DNA of 64,000 nucleotides from Streptomyces cirratus (GTDB taxonomy: Bacteria; Actinomycetota; Actinomycetes; Streptomycetales; Streptomycetaceae). A model generated the notes under the pieces. The model did not search any database and was not told the origin of the DNA. It worked only from the letters and a program-made list of their open reading frames with translations. Shown here in pieces: positions 8,688 through 17,648 of the stretch. The stretch covers positions 930,001-994,000 of the forward strand of contig NZ_BMVP01000001.1 in NCBI RefSeq assembly GCF_014650775.1. Direction: 5' to 3'. Both the position numbers and the translations under genes were made by a program. Each line of letters opens with the position of its first letter. Positions within the stretch are counted from its first letter, which is position 1.

Positions 8688-9884
8688 TCAAGCCGGAAGC
8701 GAGCCCTCCACGGGCATCCCGTACGCATCTGCTACGAGAGCGTAGGAGCGCAACCGGGCTGCTCCGCCGTGGGCGTTGGCCGTCAGCATCAGCTCGTCCG
8801 CCCCCGTCCGCGCGACCAGCGCGTCGAGCCCGGAACGCACCTCATCGGGCGTGCCGTGCACGATGTTCGCCGTCCAGCCGTCCACGAACTCCCGCTCCAG
8901 CGGCGAGAACGGGTACGCGGCCGCCTCCTCGGGCGTCGGGACGAGACCGGGCCGGCCGGAGCGCAGCCGGAGCATCGACAGCGCGCCCGTCAACACCTGG
9001 GCCCGCGCCTCCTCCTCGGTGTCCGCGGCCAGCGCCGAGACCCCGATGACGGCGTACGGGGCGTCCAGCACCGCCGAGGGGCGGAAGCTCTGCCGGTACA
9101 GGTCGAGCGCGGGCAGCGTCCCGGCCGCCGAGAAGTGGTGGGCGTACGCGAAGGGCAGGCCCAGCTCGCCGGCGAGGCGGGCGCTGAACCCGGAGGAGCC
9201 GAGCAGCCACACCGGTGGCCGCCCGACGGGACCCTGCACCGGCCCCGGTACGGCATGGACCCGTGCGTAGGGGTGCCCGTCGGGGAAGCTGTCGTCCAGG
9301 AAGCGGACCAACTCCCCGAGGCGGCGCGGGAACTCGTCGTGCGCCTCCTCCGCCCGCGCGGGCCCGCGCAATGCGGCCGCCGTGCCGGGGTCGGTTCCGG
9401 GGGCGCGGCCGAGGCCGAGGTCGATCCGGCCCGGGGCGAAGGCCTCCAGGGTCCCGAACTGCTCGGCGACGGTCAGCGGGGCGTGGTTGGGCAGCATGAC
9501 GCCGCCCGATCCGAGCCGGATCCGGGAGGTGTGGGCGGCGAGGTGGGCCAGGATCACCGCCGGGGAGGAGCTGGCCACTCCGGGCATGGAGTGGTGCTCG
9601 GCGACCCAGTGGCGGTGGTAGCCGCGGGACTCCGCCAGGCGGGAGATCGCCACGCTGGTGCGCAGCGACTCGTACGCGGTGCTGCCGGACCCGACGGTGA
9701 CGAGGTCCAGCACCGACAGCGGCACCGGCGCCCGGCCCCGAGCCCGCCCGCGAACGGGGTCCGCGGGGTCGGCGCCTGCTTCCGCGCCCGCCCGCGCGCC
9801 CGGCACCTCCCCCGTACTCACGTTCGGGCTCCCGGCCGCGTCTGCACCCTTCCCCGCGTCCCTCGCGTCCCCGGCGTCACTCAT
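8688..9884 (-). CDS. LLM-class flavin-dependent oxidoreductase
   Basis: ATG at 9884 with GGGAG six bases upstream gives 398 residues. After a low-complexity Ala/Gly/Asp-rich head of about 55 residues, the luciferase-like fold starts at PLSVLDLVTVGSG. Family marks are YHRHWVAEHHSMPG, RIRLGSGGVMLPNHAPL, VAEQFGTLEAFAPGRIDLGLGRAPG and PPVWLLGSSGFSARLAG. This is the MsnO8-like subgroup that uses reduced flavin supplied by a partner reductase. The substrate is unknown. The gene is transcribed away from the IclR regulator at 10134, with which it shares a divergent intergenic region of about 250 bases, so control by that regulator is possible but unproven. Confidence 0.88.
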   Translation of the reverse strand: MSDAGDARDAGKGADAAGSPNVSTGEVPGARAGAEAGADPADPVRGRARGRAPVPLSVLDLVTVGSGSTAYESLRTSVAISRLAESRGYHRHWVAEHHSMPGVASSSPAVILAHLAAHTSRIRLGSGGVMLPNHAPLTVAEQFGTLEAFAPGRIDLGLGRAPGTDPGTAAALRGPARAEEAHDEFPRRLGELVRFLDDSFPDGHPYARVHAVPGPVQGPVGRPPVWLLGSSGFSARLAGELGLPFAYAHHFSAAGTLPALDLYRQSFRPSAVLDAPYAVIGVSALAADTEEEARAQVLTGALSMLRLRSGRPGLVPTPEEAAAYPFSPLEREFVDGWTANIVHGTPDEVRSGLDALVARTGADELMLTANAHGGAARLRSYALVADAYGMPVEGSLPA

Positions 9885-10133
9885 CGTCGCTCCCGTCCCA
9901 TGCCGCTCTCCTTCACGTCCGTACGAAGAATTCGAACCATGGGCCGAGGCCGGGCATTCCCGGCAGACCGGGAAGATGTTCATACCGAGGACTTGCCATA
10001 GGCATATGCCACTCGGATACCTGCTGGCGAAGCGACTTGATTGAGCCATCAATCTCATCAACAGGCGCTCCGGATGGGCCTCTTGATGGCTATCGTGGTA
10101 GGGCAAGCGGTAACAACCTGGTAGGGGGAAACC

Positions 10134-10892
10134 GTGGCGCTGAAGCCCGAGCCGACCGCGCCGTTCCACTCGGTGCAGTACGCGCTTCGCGTACTCGAAA
10201 CGATCGCGCGCCACACCGGTGGCGTGACGGACGCACAGATCGGACGTGAGACCGGCCTGCCCGCGGCCCACCTCGCGCCCATGCTCCTCATGCTGCGCCG
10301 GGAGGGGTACGTCCTGCAGGTGTCCGACGGCGCCTACGCCATAGGGGACTCACTGGTCCTGCTCGGCTCGGGGAGCGACCGGAAACAGGCGCTGCAGGAG
10401 AAGCTCCAGGAGACCCTGGACCGACTGCGGGACTCGGTCGGCGCGGCGGTCTACATCAGCCGGTACGTGGACGGCGAGGTCCGCATCACGCAGTTCGCGG
10501 ACAGCCCCCGCACCCCGAAGGTGCACGAGTGGGTCGACTTCCGCTCGGCGGCGCACGCCAGCGCGGTCGGCAAGTGCCTGCTCACCCAGCTCGACCAGAA
10601 CGGGCGCCGTGACCACCTGGCCCGGCACAAGATCGCCCGGCTCACCTCGAAGACGATCGTGAACGAGCGGATCCTGTTCTCGAAGCTCGACAGCCAGCCG
10701 GCCACCGTCCCGGTACTCGACCTCCAGGAATACGCCGTCGGCACCGTCTGCGCAGCGGTCCCGATCACCGCCGGGGCCTCCGTCGGCTGCCTGGCCCTGT
10801 CGATGCCGGTCGAGCACGCGCACCGCCTGCGGGCCGCCGCGGACGCGCTGAACCGGAAGGCCGCGCCGCTGCTGCTGTCGCTCACCCTGTGA
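10134..10892 (+). CDS. IclR-family transcriptional regulator
   Basis: GTG start at 10134 after GTAGGGGGAAACC. The 252-residue protein has an N-terminal winged helix-turn-helix (about residues 8-65; SVQYALRVLETIARHTGG, then QIGRETGLPAAHLAPMLLML) and a C-terminal IclR effector domain (about 80-250; HASAVGKCLL, GTVCAAVPI). The effector pocket binds small molecules in this family, but nothing indicates which. It is divergent from the LLM oxidoreductase. The sequence is AT-richer just before the start, consistent with a promoter there. Confidence 0.88.
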   Translation: MALKPEPTAPFHSVQYALRVLETIARHTGGVTDAQIGRETGLPAAHLAPMLLMLRREGYVLQVSDGAYAIGDSLVLLGSGSDRKQALQEKLQETLDRLRDSVGAAVYISRYVDGEVRITQFADSPRTPKVHEWVDFRSAAHASAVGKCLLTQLDQNGRRDHLARHKIARLTSKTIVNERILFSKLDSQPATVPVLDLQEYAVGTVCAAVPITAGASVGCLALSMPVEHAHRLRAAADALNRKAAPLLLSLTL

Positions 10893-10946
10893 CGGGCGGG
10901 ACGTGGAGGCCGGGGGCGTGAAGGCCGGGGCGTGAGGCCGGAAAAC

Positions 10947-10986
10947 ACTTCGGGCGGTTCCCGGTGAACCGGGAACCGCCCGAAGT
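10947..10986. terminator. Strong bidirectional hairpin between IclR gene and tRNA-Lys
   Basis: A perfect 18-bp stem (ACTTCGGGCGGTTCCCGG at 10947-10964 with 10969-10986) closes a TGAA loop. It lies downstream of the IclR gene on the plus strand and just downstream of the minus-strand tRNA-Lys, so it can serve both. Confidence 0.85.
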
Positions 10987-10991
10987 ACAGG

Positions 10992-11065
10992 TGCGCCGCC
11001 AGGGACTCGAACCCCGGACCCGCTGATTAAGAGTCAGCTGCTCTAACCAACTGAGCTAGCGGCGC
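10992..11065 (-). tRNA. tRNA-Lys (CTT), second copy
   Basis: The same 74-base gene as at 3040, but on the minus strand. The acceptor stem uses 11059-11065 and 10993-10999 with discriminator A at 10992; the anticodon is CTT. A clear promoter precedes it: TTTGAG at 11101-11106, 17 bases, then TAGTAT at 11078-11083. Its inverted orientation relative to the other two copies makes a long inverted repeat. Confidence 0.97.
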
Positions 11066-11077
11066 CTGACAGAGAAA

Positions 11078-11106
11078 ATACTACCTGGTCCCGTGGGGTG
11101 CTCAAA
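11078..11106 (-). promoter_or_regulatory. Promoter of minus-strand tRNA-Lys
   Basis: Read on the minus strand: TTTGAG, a 17-base spacer, TAGTAT, then 12 bases to the mature tRNA 5' end. It is a near-consensus vegetative promoter, as expected for a stable RNA. Confidence 0.7.
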
Positions 11107-11129
11107 ACCACTACCGGCGCCTCAGGCGA

Positions 11130-11813
11130 TCACCAGGTGGTGCTGACCTTGACCTCGCGCTCGGTCCGCACCCCGACCGTGCCCCGGTCCCCGAAGACCT
11201 CCTGGCGCCAGGCGCCGAAGACCCGGGCGACGCGGCGGGCGTCCTCACCCTCGCCCTTGCCGACCGCCCCGGTGGAGAACGTGATCCAGGCCTCGGTGTT
11301 GTGGGCCGTCTTGCGGATCCGCACCTGGGTGACGCTGCCCGCGGGCATGAAGGTGTCCTCCTCCGTGCGGTGGCGGGCGTAGTACTCGTTGAAGTCGCGG
11401 GTCATGTCGTACCAGCCGTCGACCACCTGGCAGGCCGGCGCGCCGTCGGTGGGCGGCCCGGGAGTCCCGCCGTCCTGGTCGGTCGGCGGGTTCGGCGGGC
11501 CTGCCGTGTCCTCCTCGGTGGGGATGTCCGGGGTGCGGCCCGTTTCCTCTTCCGTGGGGATGTTCGGGGTGGTCCCCGTCTCCTCCTCGGTCGGGATGTT
11601 CGGCGTGGTCGCCGTCTCCTCCTCCGTGGGGAGGTTGGGCGGACCGCCCGTCTCCTCCTCCGTGGGGAGGTTGGGCGCGCAGGTCGGCGGGGCCGGGTCG
11701 GCGGACGGGGAGGCGGTGCCCGCCACGCGCGTGCCGCATGCCGCGAGCAGCACGCACAGCGCCCCGGCCACCACCGACCGGCCGACCGCGGCCGTCGTCG
11801 TCCTCGCCTTCAT
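11130..11813 (-). CDS. Lipoprotein with five 12-residue PTEEET repeats
   Basis: ATG at 11813 after a G-rich ribosome binding region; a TTG 33 bases upstream is less likely. The 227-residue product has a lipobox LLAAC with the modified cysteine near residue 25. Five tandem repeats of the form P-N-(L/I)-P-T-E-E-E-T-G-x-x follow (about residues 44-105), then a Pro/Gly spacer and a folded domain of about 100 residues (VVDGWYDMTRDFNEYY, RIRKTAHNTEAWITFS). The repeats probably act as an acidic, extended stalk holding the domain off the membrane. Function is unknown and no family was recognised. Confidence 0.75.
   Translation of the reverse strand: MKARTTTAAVGRSVVAGALCVLLAACGTRVAGTASPSADPAPPTCAPNLPTEEETGGPPNLPTEEETATTPNIPTEEETGTTPNIPTEEETGRTPDIPTEEDTAGPPNPPTDQDGGTPGPPTDGAPACQVVDGWYDMTRDFNEYYARHRTEEDTFMPAGSVTQVRIRKTAHNTEAWITFSTGAVGKGEGEDARRVARVFGAWRQEVFGDRGTVGVRTEREVKVSTTW
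11506..11690 (-). repeat. Five 36-base tandem coding repeats
   Basis: The block encodes the PTEEET stalk of the lipoprotein. Each unit is 36 bases and contains a CCCACGGAGGAGGAGAC-like core on the minus strand, with small differences between units. Because units are whole codons, copy number can change without breaking the frame. Confidence 0.8.
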
Positions 11814-11873
11814 CGCACCACCCCCCTTGTCGCCTTTCTCCTTCAAGACGGGCGGCCGCCCCGGTCGGTTGCC

Positions 11874-13544
11874 TCAGCGGTCCAGGAGGTCCCGGCGGCC
11901 CCGGGTCTCGTACGCCGCGAGCAGCGCGCGCAGGCCTTCCTCGTCGAGGCGGCGGTAGCCGTCGGCGCCGGGCGGGCGCCACCAGACCGGTTCGGGCACG
12001 AGGAAACCCGCGCGGCGCAGGGCGACCCGGTGGACCTTGTTCGTCGCCGTCACCGGCAGTGCGTCGAGGACGCGGACGTAACGCGGGGCCATCTTCGTAC
12101 CGAGGTCGGGCTGGGCCGCGAGGAAGGCCTCGAACGCGCGCGGGTCGAAGGCCGCGCCCCCGCGCAGGGCCAGGGCTGCCATCACCTGGTCCCCCGCGAC
12201 CTCGTCGGGGACCGCGTACACGGCGGCCGCCGAGGCCTCGGGCCAGCGTGCCAGGATGTTCTCGATCACCGCCGCCGCCAGGTTCTCGCTGTCGACCCGC
12301 AGCCGGTCGTCGGTGCGGCCCGCGAAGTAGAGGAAGCCCTCCGGGTCGCGGAAGAAGAGGTCCCCGGTCCAGTACCAGCCGTCGCGGGTGCGGGCCGCCT
12401 CGGCTTCGGGGTTTCGCCAGTAGCCCTCGAAGAGGCTGCGGCCCCGGTTGACCAGCTCGCCGATGGCCTCCTCCCCGTTGAGGAGGCGGCCCCGCCCGTC
12501 CAGTCGGGCCGGCGGGCACTCCTTGCCCGTCTCCGGGTCGATGACGGCGAGGTCGTCCCCGGGTGCGGCCCGGCCCAGGGCGCCCGCCGGGGTGCCGGGG
12601 GTCCGCTGGACGGAGGCGCCGCCCTCGGTCGCCCCGTAGCCCTCCACCAGCCGGACCCCGAACCGCTCGGCGAAGCGGGCCGCGTCGACCGCTCCGGCCT
12701 CGGTGCCGAAGCCCAGGCGAAGGGTGTGGTCACGGTCGTCGGGGCGGGGCTCGGTGGCGAGGAGGTACTGGACGGCCCGGCCGACGTAGGTGAAGTACGT
12801 CGCCCCGTGGGCCCGTACGTCGTCGAGGAACGCGGTGGCCGAAAACCGGCGGCGCAGCGCGACCGAGGCGCCCCCGGCGAGGGCGGGCAGCCAGTCGGCG
12901 ATGACGGCGTTGCCGTGGAAGAGCGGCATGCAGATGTAGTGGACGTCGTCCGGGGTGACCCGGAAGGTGCGGGCCAGGGAGGCTCCGGCGGCGGCCAGCC
13001 GGCCCTGGCGGCACACGGCGGCCTTCGGGGCGCCGGTGGAGCCGGAGGTGAAGTAGAGGAGGAGGCGGGAGCCGGGGCCAGGACCGGAGCCGAGGACCGC
13101 CTCGCCCGGGGTGGCGGTGGCGAAGGGGGCGAGGAGGGCGGCGTACTCCTCGCTCCCGGTCACGAGGATCCGTACGCCGGGCAGGTCGAGGCCGCGCAGC
13201 AGGGGAAGGTGGGCGGGTTCGGTGACCAGGATCCGGCATTCGGTGTGCAGGATGTCGCGGGCCAGTTCGGGGCCGCGCCGGGTGGGGTTGATCCCGGCGA
13301 CGGCGGCCCCCGCGAGGGCCGCCGCGCCGAGCCAGAACGGGAACTCCGGGGTGTTGTCGAGCAGCACGCCGATGTGCGGCTCCGCCCCCGGCGGCAAGAG
13401 GTCGACGAGCAGCGCGGCGCGTGCGGCGGTCGCCCGGGCGCTCTGGTGGTGGGTGAGGACGGTGCTCTCGTACCTCAGCCCGGGCCGGTGGTCGCCCCAT
13501 TGGCGCGCTATGAGCTCCGCGACGGTTTCGGGTGTCGTCCGCAT
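11874..13544 (-). CDS. AMP-dependent acyl-CoA synthetase (FadD-like)
   Basis: ATG at 13544 gives 556 residues, normal for the ANL family. The P-loop motif YFTSGSTGAPKAAV (about residue 170), GYGATEGG, TGDLFFRDPEGFLYFAGRTDD and the C-terminal PVTATNKVHR lysine motif are all present. The last carries the catalytic lysine of adenylation. The enzyme should activate a fatty or other carboxylic acid as acyl-AMP and then acyl-CoA. The YVGRAVQYLL and MPLFHGNAV segments are typical of FadD6/FadD17-type fatty acyl-CoA synthetases of actinobacteria. The ribosome binding site is weak. It lies 26 bases downstream of the AA10 gene, so the two might share a transcript. Confidence 0.88.
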   Translation of the reverse strand: MRTTPETVAELIARQWGDHRPGLRYESTVLTHHQSARATAARAALLVDLLPPGAEPHIGVLLDNTPEFPFWLGAAALAGAAVAGINPTRRGPELARDILHTECRILVTEPAHLPLLRGLDLPGVRILVTGSEEYAALLAPFATATPGEAVLGSGPGPGSRLLLYFTSGSTGAPKAAVCRQGRLAAAGASLARTFRVTPDDVHYICMPLFHGNAVIADWLPALAGGASVALRRRFSATAFLDDVRAHGATYFTYVGRAVQYLLATEPRPDDRDHTLRLGFGTEAGAVDAARFAERFGVRLVEGYGATEGGASVQRTPGTPAGALGRAAPGDDLAVIDPETGKECPPARLDGRGRLLNGEEAIGELVNRGRSLFEGYWRNPEAEAARTRDGWYWTGDLFFRDPEGFLYFAGRTDDRLRVDSENLAAAVIENILARWPEASAAAVYAVPDEVAGDQVMAALALRGGAAFDPRAFEAFLAAQPDLGTKMAPRYVRVLDALPVTATNKVHRVALRRAGFLVPEPVWWRPPGADGYRRLDEEGLRALLAAYETRGRRDLLDR

Positions 13545-13570
13545 GCCGCCGGAGGTTAGCTGACGAGACG

Positions 13571-14176
13571 TCAGAATTGAACGTCGGAGCAGGCGTAGAA
13601 GGCCATCGGGGTGTCGTTGACCGTCCAGACCGCGAGGATCATGTGACGGCCGGTCTTCCCGCTCGGCATGGTGCCCTGGTGGACGGTGGTCATGGCGGGG
13701 CGGGCGCCGTTGTAGGCGACGGTGAGGAAGGGCTGGGGGTCGAGCGAGGCCCGGGTGAGGGGCTTCTTGGGGTCCCAGCCGTTCTTGGTGACGTAGTACT
13801 TGAAGTCGGTGGTGGAGTGGTTGGCGGTGAACTGCCACCGGAAGGAATAGCTCTGGCCGCTGCTCACGGCGGTGGCGGGCCAGGCGCCGCCGCGCGGGTC
13901 GTCGAGCTGGGCGAACTCACTGTGGCCGCCGGAGCATATCTGGCCGTCGGCGGGGCCGGCCGCGGGGAAGCCCTTGTAGCCCTCGACGCTCTGCGGCTCC
14001 CACTGGATGGGGCCGCAGTCGGGGACGGTCTTGTTGGCGCAGAGCTTCTGGCGGCTGATGGGGGTGTCGGTGTAGCCGTGGCCGCTGGCGGTGGGGGCGC
14101 CGGCGAAGGTGACGGTGGCCAGGACGCCGAGACCGAGCGCGGCGGCGGACCGTTTGGGCATGCGGAGGAGACGCAT
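13571..14176 (-). CDS. AA10 chitin-active lytic polysaccharide monooxygenase
   Basis: ATG at 14176 with AAGGAG upstream gives 201 residues. The signal peptide is cleaved before HGYTDTP so that the mature protein starts with the histidine of the copper histidine brace. The second brace histidine is in ANHSTTDFKYY. Cysteine pairs (LCANKTVPDC, then ICSGGH, and YACSDV) and the SGKTGRHMILAVW segment match AA10 enzymes. There is no extra carbohydrate-binding module. It should oxidatively cleave crystalline chitin outside the cell and so act with the GH18 chitinase. A DasR-type site lies about 100 bases upstream. Confidence 0.95.
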   Translation of the reverse strand: MRLLRMPKRSAAALGLGVLATVTFAGAPTASGHGYTDTPISRQKLCANKTVPDCGPIQWEPQSVEGYKGFPAAGPADGQICSGGHSEFAQLDDPRGGAWPATAVSSGQSYSFRWQFTANHSTTDFKYYVTKNGWDPKKPLTRASLDPQPFLTVAYNGARPAMTTVHQGTMPSGKTGRHMILAVWTVNDTPMAFYACSDVQF

Positions 14177-14272
14177 GATGCTCCTTGGACGTGGGGGGAG
14201 TCGGGCGGGAGAGCGTGCGCACGCGGTGGGGATGGCGTTCGGGTCGTGCGGGTTGTGCGGGTTGTGCGGGTG

Positions 14273-14288
14273 CAGGTCTAGACCAAGT
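14273..14288 (-). promoter_or_regulatory. DasR-like site upstream of AA10 gene
   Basis: The palindromic core GGTCTAGACC is complete at 14275-14284, followed by A as in the dre consensus. It is about 100 bases before the AA10 start codon. Between site and gene three near-identical 10-base units (GGGTTGTGCG type, plus strand 14241-14270) occur, of unknown role. Confidence 0.75.
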
Positions 14289-14387
14289 TCCAGGTTATTG
14301 ACGGGAGTTGGCCATGTCCATACCAAACGGGGAACGGGTGGTCCGGTCACAACCGGCCACCCGTTCCGTGGTGATGTCCTGTGTTTG

Positions 14388-17300
14388 TTACTGGTCGGCT
14401 CGCCCGGTGTAGAAGGCGACGGTCAGGTCCTTCACCAGGGCCTTGCGCTCGTAGTCGTCCAGTTCGACGATCCCGCGCGAGGTGAGCCGGTGGACGGTGT
14501 CGTCGACGGCGTCCACGACCGAGCTCAGGACGGTGTCCCGGTGTTTGGCGTCGATCGCCGCGACCCGGCGGCGGCGCATCGCCTCGGCGACCTCGGGGGC
14601 GTACTCGATGCGGGTGGGCTGGGCGGAGAAAACCTCGATCCCGACGGCCTCGGTTTCGGCCGCCACCATCCGGGTCAGCGCGTCACCGACCGCCTCGGCG
14701 TCGCGCAGGGTGGGGGCGTCCTCGTGGAAGGCGTCGGCCGGGAGCCGGGACAGGACCCGGGCCATGGCCGATTCCACCTGCTCGGCGAGGTACGCGGTGT
14801 GGTCGGCCACGGCGAAGGTGGCCCGGGCGGTGTCCTTGACCTGCCAGACCACCTGGACGACGACCCGGAGGGCGAGGCCGCCGGCGTCGACGGCGGGCAT
14901 GGGCTCGCTGCGCCAGTGGCGCAGCCGTACGTCGACCCGGCGGCGCAGCAGGAGCGGGCTGACCCAGGTGAGGCCGGTCCGCCGGACGGTGCCGCGGTAG
15001 CGGCCGAAGAGGGTGAGCACCCAGGCGTGCCCCGCTTTGGCGCGGCCGAGTCCGCCGAGGGCGAGCAGGGCCACGATGCCGAGGAAGGCGAGCGGGGGCC
15101 AGGAGGTGGCGGGCAGGCCGTGGTAGGCGCGGGGGGGCATGCCGAAGGCGACGGCGAGGACGTCGGGGGTGGCGCCGGCCCGCCAGAGCACTGCCGTGCA
15201 GCCGGTGAGGGCGAGCGCGCCGATGCCGACGGCGCACCAGCCGGGCAGGACGGGGCCGCGGTGCTCGCGGAGGCCGTCGTCGCCCCGGGGGACGCGGCGG
15301 CCGGCGGTGGCCGGCTTGGCGGCCGGGGGCGCGGGGGGCTGCCGGCGGGGGTGCGGGGCCGGAAGGGCCTGGCCGAGGAACGGCAGGTGTACGGGGACCT
15401 CGGTGACGGCGGTCCCGCGTACGGGTTCGGGGGCGGGTTCGGGGGCGGGGCCCTCTTTGACCCCGGGGTCCATCACCCGCGCGACGGCCCGGGCCACGAG
15501 ATCGGCGACGGGCCGGTGCCGTTGCCCGGCGGCGGCCTGCCCCCGGGCGGCCGGAATCCCCTCGGGATGCGACCTTGCCCCACCGTCTCCGCGGCCCCCC
15601 TCCCCGCCGAGCCGGTCGTGCCGCTCGTGCCGCTCGGGGGCTGCGCCGTCCTGCGGCGCCGGGGCCGGGTGCGGGGTCCCGGTGGGGGCAGGAGCTTGCA
15701 TCCGGCCGGAACCCGAGGCCGACTCCGCCACCGAGCCGATTCCGGGACCCGCGACGGCAGTGGCCCCGACCGGAGCCGACGCCGAAGCCTGCGTCCGAGC
15801 AGGCACAGCGCCCGCCTGCACGACCGGCGCGGAGCCGGTTTCGGGACCCGCGACGGCAGTGGCCCCGACCGGGGACTGCGCCGAAGCCTGCGTCCGAGCA
15901 GGCACAGCGCCCGCCTGCGCGACCGGCGCGGAGCCGGTTTCGGGACCCGCGACGGCAGTGGCCCCGACCGGAGCCGACGCCGAAGCCTGCGTCCGAGCAG
16001 GCACAGCGCCCGCCTGCGGCACCGGCACCGAGCCGGTTCCGGGATTCGCGAAGGCAGTGGCCCCGGCCGGGGACTGCGCCCGAGCAGTCACCGCAACCGC
16101 CTGCGGCACCGGCACCGACATCGGCGCCGGCGCTGGGGCCGAGCCGGTTCCAGCGCCCGCGACGGCAGTCGCCCCGGCCGGGGCCGGCGCCGAAGCCTGC
16201 GTCCGAGCAGGGACCGCGACAGCCTGCGGCACCGGCGCCGGCGCTGGCGCCGAGCCGGTTCCAGCGCCCGCGACGGCAGGGGCCCCGACCCGGGACTGCG
16301 CCCGAGTAGGCACCGCAACCGCCTGCGGCACCGGCGCCGGGCCGGTTCCGGGACCCGCGTCCGGAGTCGGGCCGGGGTTCAGGACCGGGGCCGGCGCCTG
16401 AGAGGGGGCCACCGCCTCGCTAGGGGCCGGAGACGCGGTCGTGGCCGCAGCCTCCCCCCGGGCCGGGGGTGCCGCCGATGCTGCGCCCGTAGCCGGGAAC
16501 TGATGCGAAGCCACCGCCGGGACCGATGCCGAGGCAGCCGCCCCGGCAGACGACGGGCCCGACTCCTGGGACCGCCTCGGGAATCCGGCCGCAGCCTCCG
16601 CCGCGGAGAAGGCAGCCGCCCCGGCAGAAGACCCGCCCGAGTCCCGCGGGGCGGCGACCGCAGCCGGTACCTCGGATCGGGCTGGCGATGCAGACCAAGC
16701 TGGGGCCGTAGCCGAAGCCTTGGGCGGAGCCGATTCCGAGGAGGGCGCCGAAGCGGCCGTCAGAGCCGCCAACGGGCCCGCGGACTGGGGCGGAGTCACC
16801 GTCCCGGCAGAAGGGCCCGCCTGCGAGGAAGGGCTGAGGGGGGCCGCAGTCGGACCCGTGGCTTCCATCTGGGCCGGGTCCTGCGACGGGGCCCCTGCCG
16901 GGGCCGGAGGCGAAGCCATCCCGGCCGAGGCCGTCCGGGCCGGAGCCGGCCCCGGGCTGTCCGCCGGAGCCGGGACCGGGACAGGGACCGGAACCACCGC
17001 CGGTACCTCCGCCCGGGCCGGGAACGGGGTCACCGCGCGGTCCGGAGACGCGGGCCAGGCCGGGGCCTGAGCGTAAGGAGCCGCAACGGGGGCCGCTCCC
17101 CGCGCCCCGGCCGAGGCCGCAGCCGCCGCCCCGGCAGAGGGCCGACCCGGCTGCACGGACGAGCCGTCGGGCGCGGCCGCCCCCGAGGCCGAGCGCGGCG
17201 TCTCAGCCGGACCGGCTGGAACCGCCGTCCGGGCCGACGGTGCGGACCAGACCGGAGCCGAGTCCGCTGCCCGGGCCCGGGCAGGGCTCAGGTCCGGGCA

Positions 17301-17648
17301 CTCCCCCGGCACCGGGCCCGGCGTCCAGGTCGGGGCCGAGGCCGAGGCCGCTGCCGAAGCCGCCACCGGATCCTCCGCCCGGGCCGGGAACGGGCCCAGA
17401 TTCGGGCACTCCCCCGGCACCGCGGCCGAGGCGGATGCCGAAGCCGCCGCCGGATCCTCCGCCCGGGCCCCGGCCGGGGTCAGGCCCGGGCACTCCCCCA
17501 GGGCGGGGCCCGGGAGCGGGACCGGTGTCGGGCGGTGGGTGGTCCAGCGGCCCGGGCGCGGGGGGCGGGCGGGGCGGGTGGCCGGCGGGACGGGGAAGGT
17601 GCCCGTCGTGGTCGTGGTGCGCGTGGGGTACATCGTTGCCTCCGTCAT
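14388..17648 (-). CDS. Large SPFH-domain protein with Ala/Pro repeat region
   Basis: ATG at 17648 overlaps the stop of the upstream gene as ATGA, which implies translational coupling. A second in-frame ATG is 15 bases later. The product has 1086 residues. About residues 1-790 are low-complexity Ala/Pro/Ser sequence, including seven imperfect repeats of 33-37 residues (VPQAGAVPARTQASASAP type) around 426-649. Two hydrophobic segments lie near 802-825 and 848-866. An SPFH/band-7 domain with stomatin-like features follows (about 875-1060; WVLTLFGRYRGTVRRTGL, QVVWQVKDTARATFAVADH, AVGIEVFSAQPTRI). SPFH proteins form oligomeric membrane platforms. Ordinary members are 250-400 residues, so the head is exceptional. 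Confidence 0.8.
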   Translation of the reverse strand: MTEATMYPTRTTTTTGTFPVPPATRPARPPRPGRWTTHRPTPVPLPGPALGECPGLTPAGARAEDPAAASASASAAVPGECPNLGPFPARAEDPVAASAAASASAPTWTPGPVPGECPDLSPARARAADSAPVWSAPSARTAVPAGPAETPRSASGAAAPDGSSVQPGRPSAGAAAAASAGARGAAPVAAPYAQAPAWPASPDRAVTPFPARAEVPAVVPVPVPVPAPADSPGPAPARTASAGMASPPAPAGAPSQDPAQMEATGPTAAPLSPSSQAGPSAGTVTPPQSAGPLAALTAASAPSSESAPPKASATAPAWSASPARSEVPAAVAAPRDSGGSSAGAAAFSAAEAAAGFPRRSQESGPSSAGAAASASVPAVASHQFPATGAASAAPPARGEAAATTASPAPSEAVAPSQAPAPVLNPGPTPDAGPGTGPAPVPQAVAVPTRAQSRVGAPAVAGAGTGSAPAPAPVPQAVAVPARTQASAPAPAGATAVAGAGTGSAPAPAPMSVPVPQAVAVTARAQSPAGATAFANPGTGSVPVPQAGAVPARTQASASAPVGATAVAGPETGSAPVAQAGAVPARTQASAQSPVGATAVAGPETGSAPVVQAGAVPARTQASASAPVGATAVAGPGIGSVAESASGSGRMQAPAPTGTPHPAPAPQDGAAPERHERHDRLGGEGGRGDGGARSHPEGIPAARGQAAAGQRHRPVADLVARAVARVMDPGVKEGPAPEPAPEPVRGTAVTEVPVHLPFLGQALPAPHPRRQPPAPPAAKPATAGRRVPRGDDGLREHRGPVLPGWCAVGIGALALTGCTAVLWRAGATPDVLAVAFGMPPRAYHGLPATSWPPLAFLGIVALLALGGLGRAKAGHAWVLTLFGRYRGTVRRTGLTWVSPLLLRRRVDVRLRHWRSEPMPAVDAGGLALRVVVQVVWQVKDTARATFAVADHTAYLAEQVESAMARVLSRLPADAFHEDAPTLRDAEAVGDALTRMVAAETEAVGIEVFSAQPTRIEYAPEVAEAMRRRRVAAIDAKHRDTVLSSVVDAVDDTVHRLTSRGIVELDDYERKALVKDLTVAFYTGRADQ
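15700..16370 (-). repeat. Seven tandem coding repeats, 99-base basic period
   Basis: Successive GAGCCGGTT-like landmarks on the plus strand start at 15733, 15832, 15931 and 16030, each exactly 99 bases apart. They continue at 16141 and 16252 (111-base units, four codons longer) and near 16340. The array encodes part of the Ala/Pro-rich head of the SPFH protein. Period changes in whole codons point to growth by unequal exchange under selection for the frame. Confidence 0.85.

Noticed and set aside
15700..16370. Possible CRISPR array because of regular spacing
   Set aside because: The units are contiguous coding repeats in one frame with no separate spacers, and no cas gene is in the window.
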